A stretch of DNA of 39,903 bases, taken from Bryobacterales bacterium. GTDB taxonomy: Bacteria; Acidobacteriota; Terriglobia; Bryobacterales; Bryobacteraceae. The notes beneath the pieces were generated by a model. That model saw nothing but the letters and a program-made list of their open reading frames with translations. It did no database searches and was not told the origin of the DNA. Made by a program: the position numbers and the translations under genes. Every line of letters starts with the position of its first letter. Position 1 is the first letter of the stretch. This document shows positions 15,448-23,646 of this stretch, piece after piece. The stretch covers positions 1 through 39,903 of the forward strand of contig DAIDHC010000062.1 in the NCBI GenBank assembly GCA_027452065.1, read 5' to 3'.

Positions 15448-16176
15448 ATGGCCCGACCCCAAACACCGACCAGTGCGCCGAGCGGCGTGCGCCAGGAAAA
15501 CCTGGCCTTGCTCTATCAGGGCTTCTTCACCGGCATTGTGCGAATCCAGAGCGGGCGGCAGCAGATTGCCAACGCCGACGGATTCCGCCGCCGGATGATG
15601 GAGGCGCTGGCGGAAGTGAATCGCGAGGCGGTGAAGCGGAACTACGCCAAGGAGCACACGATCGAGACGGACTTCGCGATCGTCGCCTTTCTTGACGAAG
15701 TGATCCTGAACTCGCACGACCCCTGCCGGAACGACTGGGCGCAGAAGCCGCTGCAGGACGAGCTGTTCAACGTTTCGGTGGCCGGGGAGCTGTTCTTCGC
15801 GCGGCTGGAGAAGCTGCTGACGAGGCAGGATTCGCCGGAGTTGGGCGATATTCTGGAAGTGTTCTACCTGTGTCTGCTGCTGGGCTTCGAGGGCAAGTAT
15901 TCGGTGGGCGGGCGCTCGGAGCTGCATATGCTGATGGATCGCGTGGGCCAGCGGATCGAGCGCATCCGCGGCGCCGCGAGTCGGCTGAGCCCGCAGGGCG
16001 AGCTTCCCGCCGAGGTAGTCGCGGCCGCGCCTCCGGACACGCTTTCGCAGACGCTGCTGCGGGCGGCCATCGGCTCGGTGGGGGCCGCGGTGGTGCTCTT
16101 CCTCATCTTCAGCCTGCTGCTGTTTGTGGGGAGCAACGAGGTGCGGGACACGGTCTCCCGCGGCCTGCTGTTATGA
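15448..16176 (+). CDS. tssL: T6SS inner-membrane protein TssL (DotU/IcmH family)
   Basis: 242 aa. Together with TssM it forms the membrane complex that holds the T6SS baseplate. The cytosolic helical domain (about 15-180) has the DotU landmarks: NLALLYQGFFTGIVRIQSG near the N terminus, the ETDFAIVAFLDEVILNS segment, and the strongly conserved FYLCLLLGFEGKYSVGG. A single membrane helix lies near the C terminus (about 207-229). No OmpA/peptidoglycan-binding domain is fused, so wall attachment must come from another protein. The gene lies 31 bases before tssM. TssJ, the usual outer-membrane lipoprotein partner, is not seen nearby. Confidence 0.95.
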   Translation: MARPQTPTSAPSGVRQENLALLYQGFFTGIVRIQSGRQQIANADGFRRRMMEALAEVNREAVKRNYAKEHTIETDFAIVAFLDEVILNSHDPCRNDWAQKPLQDELFNVSVAGELFFARLEKLLTRQDSPELGDILEVFYLCLLLGFEGKYSVGGRSELHMLMDRVGQRIERIRGAASRLSPQGELPAEVVAAAPPDTLSQTLLRAAIGSVGAAVVLFLIFSLLLFVGSNEVRDTVSRGLLL

Positions 16177-16207
16177 CGGCCGGCCGGGGAAAGGATCCGG
16201 GATCAAC

Positions 16208-19200
16208 ATGTCGAAACGCAAGCTGATCGTTGTCCTGCTGTTGTTCGTGATCTTCCTGGCGCTGGTCTGGGTGGGCGCGAAGTTTCTGGTGAGCGACGAG
16301 AACTACGTGCTGGTGAGCGCGATGCTTTCGGCGCTCGGCCTCACGGTGCTGGTGGTCTATCTGCTGGTGTCGCGGCTGACGCGGAAACTGGCCGGCGGCC
16401 CGGCCGCGGCTCCGGCTCAGGCTCCGGCGGCCCAGCAGTCCGAAGCTCCGGCGTCGGCGCAGGTACGGGTCTCCGGGCCGGACGCCGAAATCGACGCCGT
16501 GGTGGGCCTGATCTCGGAAGCCAACACGCGCCTGGCGCAGTCGCCGACGCTTGCCAGCCGCCGCATCCGGACCTCGGTCACCAGTCTTCCGATGTATCTC
16601 ATTGCCGGGGCCGAGGGCTCGGGCAAGAGCACGGCGTTTCTCGGCGCGGCGCTGGAGCCGGAACTGCTCGCCGGCCAGGTGTACCGTGACTCGATCGTTC
16701 TTCCCACCAAGCTGTGCAACTTCTGGTACGCGGGCGAGTCGGTCTTCGTCGAGCCGTCCGGCACCATCTTCAGCCAGGACCCGGGGCGGTGGATGCGTCT
16801 GCTGCGTCACCTGCGCTCGGGCGGCGCCGGCTCATGGCTGTCGAGGCTGGGCGGCAAACAGAAGTCGAATCTGAGGGGGGTCGTCCTCTGCGTTGACATC
16901 AGCCCGTTTCTCGGCATCCCCGACGCCGCCCGGCTCGGCGGCCTTGCCCGGCGGGTTCAGGAGCGGCTGCGGCTGATCGGGGAGACGTTCGGCGTTCACT
17001 TTCCGGTCTACGTTCTGTTCACCAAGAGCGACTCGATTCCGTATTTCGCGGAATACTTCGGCCGGCTGGCGGAAAACGAGGACCAGCAGATTCTGGGATG
17101 CACGCTGCCGCTGAGCGCGGGCGAGGCGCGTCCGGCCGGCGAGGTGTTCGCCGAATCGGAATCGGCGCGGCTGGCCGACGCCTTCAACGCCCTTTACTAT
17201 TCGCTGGCCGACAAGAGAATCTCCTTTCTGGCCCGGGAGGCGGTGGCCGAGCGCAAGGTGCCGATCTATGAGTTCCCGCGCGAGGTGAAGCGCATTCGGG
17301 ACACTCTGGTTCAGTTTCTGGTAGACGTATTCCGTCCCAATCCGCTGCAGCCCTCGCCGCTGCTGCGGGGTTATTATTTCATCGGGACGCGGCAGGTGGC
17401 GGCCTCGGCTGCCCTGTCGGGCGGCGTGCGCGACGTGGTGCGGGGGCCTTCGGTGGGCGAGGCGACCTCGCTTTTCAACCTCCAGGACTACCAAAAGAAG
17501 ATGGGGCTGTCCCCGCAGGAGCAACAGTCCTCGAGCGAGCCGACGGTGGCGCGCTGGAGCTTTGTCGCCGAGTTATTCCATCGCGTGATCCTGGCCGACC
17601 GCTTGGACGCGCTCGCCGGATTCCGCCACCGGAAGCTCGATCTCTACCGCCGGATCGCCTTCGGCACAGCGGCCGCGGTGGGACTGTTGCTGTGCTTCGC
17701 GTTCCTGCGCTCCTGGCTGGGCAACCGGGAGCTGTTGAGCAATGTGAAAGCAGCCTCCGAGGCCGGCTACTCGTTCCAGCCGGCGCCGCTGGCCGTGCCG
17801 TCGCTCGACGATTTGCGCGCGCTCGACGGTCTTCGCCAGCAGCTCGAAACACTGCTCGATTACGAGCGCAACGGCCCGCCGCTGCGCATGCGCTGGTTTC
17901 TGTACTCGGGTAACCGCGTGCTTCCCGCGGCTTACAACCTCTATTTCCAGCGTTTCCGGCAGATGTTTTTCGACGATTTTCACGCCAAGCTGGTGGCCGA
18001 TCTGGGCCGCCTGCCGGCGGTGTCGGACGGGTCGGTGGCTTACGGAACGGCCTATGACGACCTCAAGGGCTACCGGATGATCACCTCCTGCAAATGCAAA
18101 CCGGACAAAGGCTTCCTGGCTCCGCTGCTGTTTGGCGAGTGGGACAGCGGGCGCAGCGTGGATCAGGAGCGGCAGGGCCTGATCTACAAACAGATCGAGT
18201 TTTACTCGGGCGAGCTGGCCAGTAAGAATCCCTTCAACGTGGATGAGAAACAGGATGCCGTCGATCGCGGACGGCAATATCTGTCGAGCTTCCACGGCGT
18301 CGAGCAGGTGTACCGCGGTCTGGTGGAGAAGGCGGACCAGGCGCCGCGCACACCGGCGCGGGTGGCGGATCTGGCGCCCGATTTCCGGCAGGTGCTCACC
18401 GGGCCGGGCGAGGTCCAGGCGGCCTTCACCTTCGACGGCTGGCAATTCTTTCAAAAGGCGGTGCGCGAGGGCGGGCGGCAGGCGATTGGCGAGCCGTGCG
18501 TGCTGGGCGCCAGCGGCGCGATGTCGCAGCTCATGCCCGGCAGCAGCTCGGCCGCCGAGCTCGAAGACCTCTACGTGAAGGACTTCATCGCCAAGTGGGA
18601 GGCGTTCACCAAGCAGACCGGCGTGCAGGCGTTCGCCAATGCGCGCGACGCCGCGCAGAAGCTGAACGTTTTGGCCGACAACCGGTCGCCTCTGCTGGCG
18701 GCGATCTTCCTGATCTCAAAAAACACCAACCTTCCGGCGCCCCCGCAGACGGCATCCTCGGCCGAAAGTATGGCGAAGAAGGCGACCAACTCCGGGCTGT
18801 TGTCGAAGCTCGGTTTTTCGAAGGCCGATCAAGCGGCCAAGAAAGCGGAGAAGGCCGCCGCGGCGGTGGAGACGCAGAAGGCGCCCGCGATGACGGCGGC
18901 CGACGTGACGAGAGTGTTCCAGCCGGCGCGGGAAGTGGTGCCGCCGGGCAGCGCCGACCGCTTGATTGGCGGTCCCAACCAGGCATACATGACGGCCCTG
19001 GCGAACATGCAGCGGGCGATGGACAACCTGAAAGACGACCGGCCGTCGAATCCCAACATGAGCCTGCATGAAGCGGCCAAGCAGGCCTCCGACGCCGGGC
19101 TGGACGCGGTGCGGGGGCTTTCGCAGAAGTTCAACATCAACGGCTCGGACGGCATGGACACCGAAGTTGCGCGGATGCTGGAAAGTCCGTTCCGGTACGC

Positions 19201-19972
19201 GATGCGTTTCGTCATCACCGATGTCGGAAAGGCCGGCAAGGAGAAGGCGGGCGCGGCGGCTAAGAGCTTCTGCGCGCAACTGGCCAAGCTGCAGAAAAAG
19301 TTCCCGTTCGACCCGCAGAGCCCGACCGACGTGGGCCTGGACGAGTTCGCCTCGGTGTTCGCGCCGCAGAACAGCGCGCTGGCGGCGCTGCAGCAGGCTT
19401 TGGCGAAATCGGTGGTGAGGCAGGGGCGGCTGTGGGTGGCCGCGCCGGATGCGGACCCGCAGTTGTCGCCGGAGTTTGTCGATTTCCTGAACCGGCTGAC
19501 CGCGATCTCGGAGACCTTCTTCCCGGCGGATGCCAACGGGCAGGCGCGGCTGAAATATGCACTGAAGCTGGAGCCGATTCCGAACACGCAGGGCATTACG
19601 CTCAGCGCCGACGGCGAAACGGCCTCGGCCACCAAGTCCGCCTCCCAGGCCAAGCAGTTCACCTGGCCCGGGGCTTCGCAGCAGGAGGCGCGGCTGCTGG
19701 TGAACGTCGGGGCAAGCGTGCCCTTCGGCGTTTACAGCGGCGTGTGGTCGATTTTCCGGCTCATGGCCAACGCGGACCCGCGGACGCCAGGCAGCCGCAC
19801 GGCGGTGCTCAGCAAGGTGCGGGGCCAGGGCGCTTCGCAGTCTTCCTCGGTGCTGGACTCGAGCAACAACCCGATTATCGTGCGCATCGAGCTGACTGAG
19901 TCGCCGAACAACGTCGACATGTTCGCCCCGGGCTTCTTCACGCTGCGGTGCCCGTCGCGGGTTACGCAATGA
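16208..19972 (+). CDS. tssM: T6SS membrane core protein TssM (IcmF family)
   Basis: 1254 aa inner-membrane protein spanning the envelope. I chose ATG 16208, which starts directly before the first membrane helix; the open frame reaches back into tssL. Membrane helices lie at about 6-25, 35-56 and 483-505. The cytosolic loop carries an intact Walker A, GAEGSGKS, at about 134-141, and the conserved VLCVDISPFL and LFTKSDSIPYFAEYF segments of the IcmF GTPase-like domain. The large periplasmic part ends in the family's C-terminal beta domain. TssL lies directly upstream. The Walker motif, lost in some TssM proteins, suggests nucleotide binding. The length is in the usual 1100-1300 range. Confidence 0.95.
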   Translation: MSKRKLIVVLLLFVIFLALVWVGAKFLVSDENYVLVSAMLSALGLTVLVVYLLVSRLTRKLAGGPAAAPAQAPAAQQSEAPASAQVRVSGPDAEIDAVVGLISEANTRLAQSPTLASRRIRTSVTSLPMYLIAGAEGSGKSTAFLGAALEPELLAGQVYRDSIVLPTKLCNFWYAGESVFVEPSGTIFSQDPGRWMRLLRHLRSGGAGSWLSRLGGKQKSNLRGVVLCVDISPFLGIPDAARLGGLARRVQERLRLIGETFGVHFPVYVLFTKSDSIPYFAEYFGRLAENEDQQILGCTLPLSAGEARPAGEVFAESESARLADAFNALYYSLADKRISFLAREAVAERKVPIYEFPREVKRIRDTLVQFLVDVFRPNPLQPSPLLRGYYFIGTRQVAASAALSGGVRDVVRGPSVGEATSLFNLQDYQKKMGLSPQEQQSSSEPTVARWSFVAELFHRVILADRLDALAGFRHRKLDLYRRIAFGTAAAVGLLLCFAFLRSWLGNRELLSNVKAASEAGYSFQPAPLAVPSLDDLRALDGLRQQLETLLDYERNGPPLRMRWFLYSGNRVLPAAYNLYFQRFRQMFFDDFHAKLVADLGRLPAVSDGSVAYGTAYDDLKGYRMITSCKCKPDKGFLAPLLFGEWDSGRSVDQERQGLIYKQIEFYSGELASKNPFNVDEKQDAVDRGRQYLSSFHGVEQVYRGLVEKADQAPRTPARVADLAPDFRQVLTGPGEVQAAFTFDGWQFFQKAVREGGRQAIGEPCVLGASGAMSQLMPGSSSAAELEDLYVKDFIAKWEAFTKQTGVQAFANARDAAQKLNVLADNRSPLLAAIFLISKNTNLPAPPQTASSAESMAKKATNSGLLSKLGFSKADQAAKKAEKAAAAVETQKAPAMTAADVTRVFQPAREVVPPGSADRLIGGPNQAYMTALANMQRAMDNLKDDRPSNPNMSLHEAAKQASDAGLDAVRGLSQKFNINGSDGMDTEVARMLESPFRYAMRFVITDVGKAGKEKAGAAAKSFCAQLAKLQKKFPFDPQSPTDVGLDEFASVFAPQNSALAALQQALAKSVVRQGRLWVAAPDADPQLSPEFVDFLNRLTAISETFFPADANGQARLKYALKLEPIPNTQGITLSADGETASATKSASQAKQFTWPGASQQEARLLVNVGASVPFGVYSGVWSIFRLMANADPRTPGSRTAVLSKVRGQGASQSSSVLDSSNNPIIVRIELTESPNNVDMFAPGFFTLRCPSRVTQ

Positions 19973-19996
19973 GGCTCCGGGCGGCGCTTCGTGCCC

Positions 19997-21115
19997 ATGG
20001 CTGAACCGCGGCGGGCCGTCCTCCTGGTCAGCTTGTGGCTGGAGGGCGGCGGCAGCGAGCGCCAGATGGCCGAAGTTGCCAAGGGACTGGACCGGAGCCG
20101 CTTCGAGCCGCACGTCGGATGCCTGAGGCTGCAGGGGATGCGCGCAGAAGAGCTGCGCTCGGCCGGAGTGCCGCTGGTCGAGTTTCCCATGCGCGGCTTC
20201 CTGCGCTGGTCCCATTTCCGCGCCGTCGCGGCGCTGGGCCGCTATTTGAAGCGGCACCGGATTTCGATCGTCCACGCCTTTGACGTACCGGGCACGCTGT
20301 TCTCCGTCATTCCGGCGCGATTGTACGGGGTGCCGCTGGTGCTGGCCAGCCAGCGCGCTTTGCGGGATCTCACGCCCCGCCACCGGCCCTTTCTGCGCCT
20401 GACGGACCGTTTCGCGCACGGAATCGTGGTGAACAGCCGGGCAGTGGCGCGCGATCTGGCCGGGCGCGACGGCGTCGCCGAGGATCGCATTCATCTTTGC
20501 TACAACGGCCTGGACACGAGCGTGTTTCATCCGCCGGCCGAGGCGCGGCCGGAGAGCCGGGATCCGGTGATCGGCGTGGTGGCAGTGCTGCGGCCCGAGA
20601 AAAGTATTCAGACTCTGATCCAGGCTTTCGCCCAACTGAGGGAGACCAGTCCCGGCGCACGGCTGGTGATCGTCGGCAGCGGTCCGATGGAGGGCAGCCT
20701 GCGGGAGACGGCCGCGCGGCTGGGCGCGGCCGACTCGTGCCGGTTCGAGCCCGCCTCGCGCGAGGTGGCCGGATGGCTGCGCGGATTCGACATCTTCGTG
20801 CTGCCCTCGCTGTCGGAGGCGATGTCGAACGCCCTGCTCGAGGCGATGGCCTGCGGCTGCTGCGCCGTCGCATCGCGGGTGGGCGGCAATCCGGAGGCGG
20901 TGGAAGACGGTGTGACCGGGCTGCTGTTCGAGCCCGGCGATGCGGCCGGGCTGGCGGCGCGGCTCCGGCTTCTGGCCGGCGATCCGGCGCTTCGGCGGCG
21001 CCTGGCCTCCGCCGGTGTCGAGCGGGTGCGGGAGCGCTTTGCCCTGGCCGCCTCCATTCGGAGAATGGAACAGATTTACGATACTCTGTACGAGAAACAC
21101 GCGCACCGGGGTTGA
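19997..21115 (+). CDS. GT4-family glycosyltransferase inside the T6SS locus
   Basis: 372 aa cytosolic GT-B enzyme of family GT4. The N-terminal acceptor domain begins with LLVSLWLEGGGSERQM, the usual GG.E motif. The C-terminal nucleotide-sugar domain begins about residue 190 with VVAVLRPEKSIQTLI and holds the EX7E signature in SLSEAMSNALLEAMACG. ATG 19997 is chosen over a GTG six bases before it; neither has a strong Shine-Dalgarno. It lies 24 bases after tssM and 118 before the second kinase, and so is probably co-transcribed. Sugar and acceptor are not predictable. It is not a core T6SS gene; a role in modifying a secretion component or the cell surface is only an inference, and a chance passenger is possible. 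Confidence 0.9.
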   Translation: MAEPRRAVLLVSLWLEGGGSERQMAEVAKGLDRSRFEPHVGCLRLQGMRAEELRSAGVPLVEFPMRGFLRWSHFRAVAALGRYLKRHRISIVHAFDVPGTLFSVIPARLYGVPLVLASQRALRDLTPRHRPFLRLTDRFAHGIVVNSRAVARDLAGRDGVAEDRIHLCYNGLDTSVFHPPAEARPESRDPVIGVVAVLRPEKSIQTLIQAFAQLRETSPGARLVIVGSGPMEGSLRETAARLGAADSCRFEPASREVAGWLRGFDIFVLPSLSEAMSNALLEAMACGCCAVASRVGGNPEAVEDGVTGLLFEPGDAAGLAARLRLLAGDPALRRRLASAGVERVRERFALAASIRRMEQIYDTLYEKHAHRG

Positions 21116-21233
21116 GCGGGGAAATGCCGGGACAGCCGTTCGAGAACGCTTCTTGCCGGGGCCCGGTGCCGATATGCTAGAGGCAGGGTATTCGGGCGCC
21201 CGGAACGGCAGCCCGCCAGGAGAACATTCGGAA

Positions 21234-22874
21234 ATGGAAATGATCGGCCGCTACCAGATTCTGCGGGAACTGGGCAGAGGCGCCGGCGGGGTGGTCTACC
21301 TCGCCGAAGATCCCAAGATCGGCCGCAAAGTGGCGATCAAGACTATCGCGGCCGGCGCGGCGGGCGGGGACACGCTGCGGAAGCGGCTGCAGCGGGAGGC
21401 CCGCTCGGGCGGCTCGCTGGCGCATCAGAACATCGTTACCGTTTTCGAGATGGACGATACCGGAGCGACGATTTATATCGTGATGGAATTCGTCGAGGGC
21501 ACAACGCTGCGAGAGATGATGGAGTCCGGCGGCCGGATGCGCTCGGCCGAAATCATCGCGCTGCTCCGCCAGGTCGCCTCGGGCCTGGATTATGCGCACG
21601 CCCGCGCCGTGGTTCATCGGGATATCAAGCCGGCCAATATCATGGTGACCTCCGACAGCGGCGTGAAGATCGCCGATTTCGGAGTGGCGAAGATGCTGGA
21701 CGACGCCACCATGGGACTCACCCAGGCGGGCATGGCGGTGGGCACGCCGCACTACATGTCGCCGGAGCAGGTGCTGGGCAAGCCGGTGGAGGGCCGCAGC
21801 GACCAGTTCTCCCTGGCCGTGATCGCCTATGAACTGCTGGCCGGCAAGCGCCCGTTTGAGGGCGATTCGATCACCAGCATCATGTACCAGATCGTAAACG
21901 AGGATCCGGTCCGGGAGGACACGACGGGCTCGATCGTCGGTCTGCCGGCGCTGCCTGCGCTGCTGCGGGCACTGGCCAAGGATCCGGAGCAGCGCTACCC
22001 GACATGCCAGCAGTTCATCGACGAGCTCGAGGCCGGTCTGCGGCTGCCGCGGCTGGCGACCGCGCCCCCGCCGGTGGCTGCCGCGGCGCCGCCTCCGCCC
22101 CCGGCCGAGCCGGCCCGGCCGGTGTCCCCGCCGGTGGTCTCTCAGCCGGCACCCGCATCGGATGCGACGGCTGCGGAGGCGGCCGCTCCGGCCGCGGCGC
22201 GGCGCTCCCGGGCCGGTCTGATCGGTGGTATTGCCGCGGCGGCGGTTCTGATTGCCGGCGGCCTGTTTTTTCTGCGCGGCGGAAAAGAGAATGCGAGTCC
22301 CGCGCCGGCGGAGCCGTCCGCCGCCGGAAGCGCAGAGCCTGCTGCCTCAGTCAGCGCACCGGCTCCGGCTCCGGCCAACACCACGGCTCCCGCTTCTGGC
22401 AGCGCACCGGCTCCCGCTTCGGGCAAGACCGGAGGGCCCGCTTCAACGGGGGCCCCGGTTTCACGCCACGGCCCGGTTCCGGCACAGGACGACTCCCCGG
22501 CAGCGGCGCCGGCGATAAAGCCGGCCGCCACCGCGCCTTCTCCCAAGACTCCTCAGACGGCCGCTGCCGAGGCGCCGGCCGCCGAGACGGCTGCGGTCCG
22601 CGGTCCCCACGGGACGTTTACCTGGACCGGGACGCTGGCCTCGGGCGACTCGCTCGAAATCTCGGCCGGCGAGCCCAGCTTCGGCGCGCTCAGCGGCAAA
22701 GCCATACCCCGCCACACGCCGGTGGCCGTCCAGATCGACCCGCCCGACGTCCATGTGTCGGAGGGGCCTTCGGCCGACAATGGCTACAAGCTGGTACTGG
22801 TGAACGACGGCCGCGATGTCAGCTCGATCACCGTCTCCTGGCGGCTGGCCCGAAAGGGAGAGGCGACCGAGTAA
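21234..22874 (+). CDS. Second membrane Ser/Thr protein kinase of the T6SS locus
   Basis: 546 aa. The kinase domain covers residues 7-270: GRGAGG loop (14-19), K36 in VAIK, HRD 128-130 in HRDIKPAN, DFG 148-150, and SPE in place of APE (176-178); it looks active. A Pro/Ala-rich linker leads to a membrane helix (about 327-347), a second low-complexity Pro/Ala/Ser linker, and a beta-rich C-terminal domain of about 90 residues (456-546, with GTFTWTGTLASGDSLEIS) that should lie outside the membrane and that I do not recognise. The start has AGGAG 11 bases upstream; a second ATG lies two codons later, and a third in-frame ATG at 21174 is less likely. It differs from the first kinase in its outer domain, so the two may sense different signals. 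Confidence 0.88.
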   Translation: MEMIGRYQILRELGRGAGGVVYLAEDPKIGRKVAIKTIAAGAAGGDTLRKRLQREARSGGSLAHQNIVTVFEMDDTGATIYIVMEFVEGTTLREMMESGGRMRSAEIIALLRQVASGLDYAHARAVVHRDIKPANIMVTSDSGVKIADFGVAKMLDDATMGLTQAGMAVGTPHYMSPEQVLGKPVEGRSDQFSLAVIAYELLAGKRPFEGDSITSIMYQIVNEDPVREDTTGSIVGLPALPALLRALAKDPEQRYPTCQQFIDELEAGLRLPRLATAPPPVAAAAPPPPPAEPARPVSPPVVSQPAPASDATAAEAAAPAAARRSRAGLIGGIAAAAVLIAGGLFFLRGGKENASPAPAEPSAAGSAEPAASVSAPAPAPANTTAPASGSAPAPASGKTGGPASTGAPVSRHGPVPAQDDSPAAAPAIKPAATAPSPKTPQTAAAEAPAAETAAVRGPHGTFTWTGTLASGDSLEISAGEPSFGALSGKAIPRHTPVAVQIDPPDVHVSEGPSADNGYKLVLVNDGRDVSSITVSWRLARKGEATE

Positions 22875-22950
22875 CCGGGCCGTTGCGGACCCGCCCGCCG
22901 CGTACTCGGTCAATCCCCCGTGAAAACCTCGGAATTGACCCTTACCGTCC

Positions 22951-22979
22951 TTGACTGTCCTGGGAAGCTCCCATATACT
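22951..22979 (+). promoter_or_regulatory. Strong sigma-70 promoter of the tssB operon with spacer palindrome
   Basis: TTGACT (22951-22956), 17 bases, TATACT (22974-22979): each box differs from consensus by one base and the spacing is ideal. The start of transcription is expected near 22986, giving a leader of about 140 bases. The spacer holds a palindrome TGGGA-AGC-TCCCA (22961-22973), exactly between the two boxes, where a repressor or a spacer-twisting activator could bind. Confidence 0.75.
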
Positions 22980-22987
22980 CGTGTAGT

Positions 22988-23007
22988 CTCGAAATCAAGG
23001 TTTCGAG
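22988..23007 (+). promoter_or_regulatory. Inverted repeat / leader hairpin downstream of the tssB promoter
   Basis: CTCGAAA (22988-22994), a six-base loop, TTTCGAG (23001-23007): a perfect 7-base stem at the very start of the expected transcript. It may be a DNA operator just after +1 or a 5' hairpin that stabilises the mRNA. There is no U run after it, so it is not an intrinsic terminator. Confidence 0.6.
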
Positions 23008-23124
23008 CGTCCCGTCAGCAGTGAAACGGTTTCCCAGCCGAGATCACTCTAGGACTGGCGGCCGGTGACACCTCCCCGAGGCCCAAACTTTGACCCAGGG
23101 AGTGCAAGAAAGCGAGGAAGATGG

Positions 23125-23646
23125 ATGGCACGAGAAAGCGTAAACAAGAAACTGGAACGCGTTCGGCCCCCGCGTGTCCACATCAGCTATGACGTGGAAG
23201 TCGGGAATGCGATCGAGCTCAAGGAGCTTCCCTTCGTCATGGGTGTTCTGGCCGATTTTACCGGGCAGCCCGAGGAGCCTCTGGCCCGCCTGAAAGAACG
23301 GAAGTTCGTGGACGTAACGCTGGATAATTTCGACGACGTGCTGGCAAGCATGAAGCCGCACCTGCAGTTCTCGGTCGAAAACAAGCTGAGCGAGGACCCG
23401 AATGCCGGGAAGCTCGGCGTGAATCTCCATTTCAAGACGATGGACGATTTCGAGCCGGAAAATGTGGCCCGCCAGGTGAAGCCGTTGCGCGAGCTGCTGG
23501 AGCTGAGAACCAAGCTGGCCGATCTTCGCGGCAGCCTGCAGGGCAATGAGAAGCTGGACGACATATTGAAGGAAACGATGGGCGACCAGGAGAAAATGGA
23601 CCGCCTGAAGAAGGAAATCGGCACTGCGGGAGGAGCCAATGAGTAG
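23125..23646 (+). CDS. tssB: T6SS contractile sheath small subunit TssB (VipA)
   Basis: 173 aa cytosolic protein that pairs with TssC to build the contractile sheath. Family landmarks are the N-terminal KKLERVRPPRVHISYDVEVG, then ELPFVMGVLADFTG, and the FKTMDDFEPENVARQV segment; the C-terminal helix ends in a charged stretch. I chose the ATG at 23125 because it has GAGGAAG just upstream and matches the family start; an earlier in-frame start at 23065 would add 20 unrelated residues. It is the first gene of the operon read from the 22951 promoter. It overlaps tssC by eight bases, so the two subunits are made in a coupled way. Confidence 0.97.
   Translation: MARESVNKKLERVRPPRVHISYDVEVGNAIELKELPFVMGVLADFTGQPEEPLARLKERKFVDVTLDNFDDVLASMKPHLQFSVENKLSEDPNAGKLGVNLHFKTMDDFEPENVARQVKPLRELLELRTKLADLRGSLQGNEKLDDILKETMGDQEKMDRLKKEIGTAGGANE

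Larger units (their letters stand above)
22875..23124. other. 250-base regulatory gap before the sheath operon
   Basis: No gene is seen here. The gap holds the strong promoter of tssB, an operator-like palindrome, a leader hairpin and a further small palindrome GAAAC-G-GTTTC (23023-23033), each described separately, and finally the GAGGAAG ribosome binding site of tssB (about 23113-23119). Confidence 0.7.

Noticed and set aside
20741..20754. 14-base copy of the tRNA-Val T-arm sequence inside the glycosyltransferase gene, as a possible att site
   Set aside because: It lies in frame within an intact GT4 domain, lacks the acceptor end, and has no integrase nearby.
21168..21175. GCCGATAT, sigma-28-like -10, before the second kinase
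   Set aside because: No TAAA-like -35 at 14-16 bases; the overlapping TATGCT also lacks a well-spaced -35 (TTGCCG at only 14 bases).
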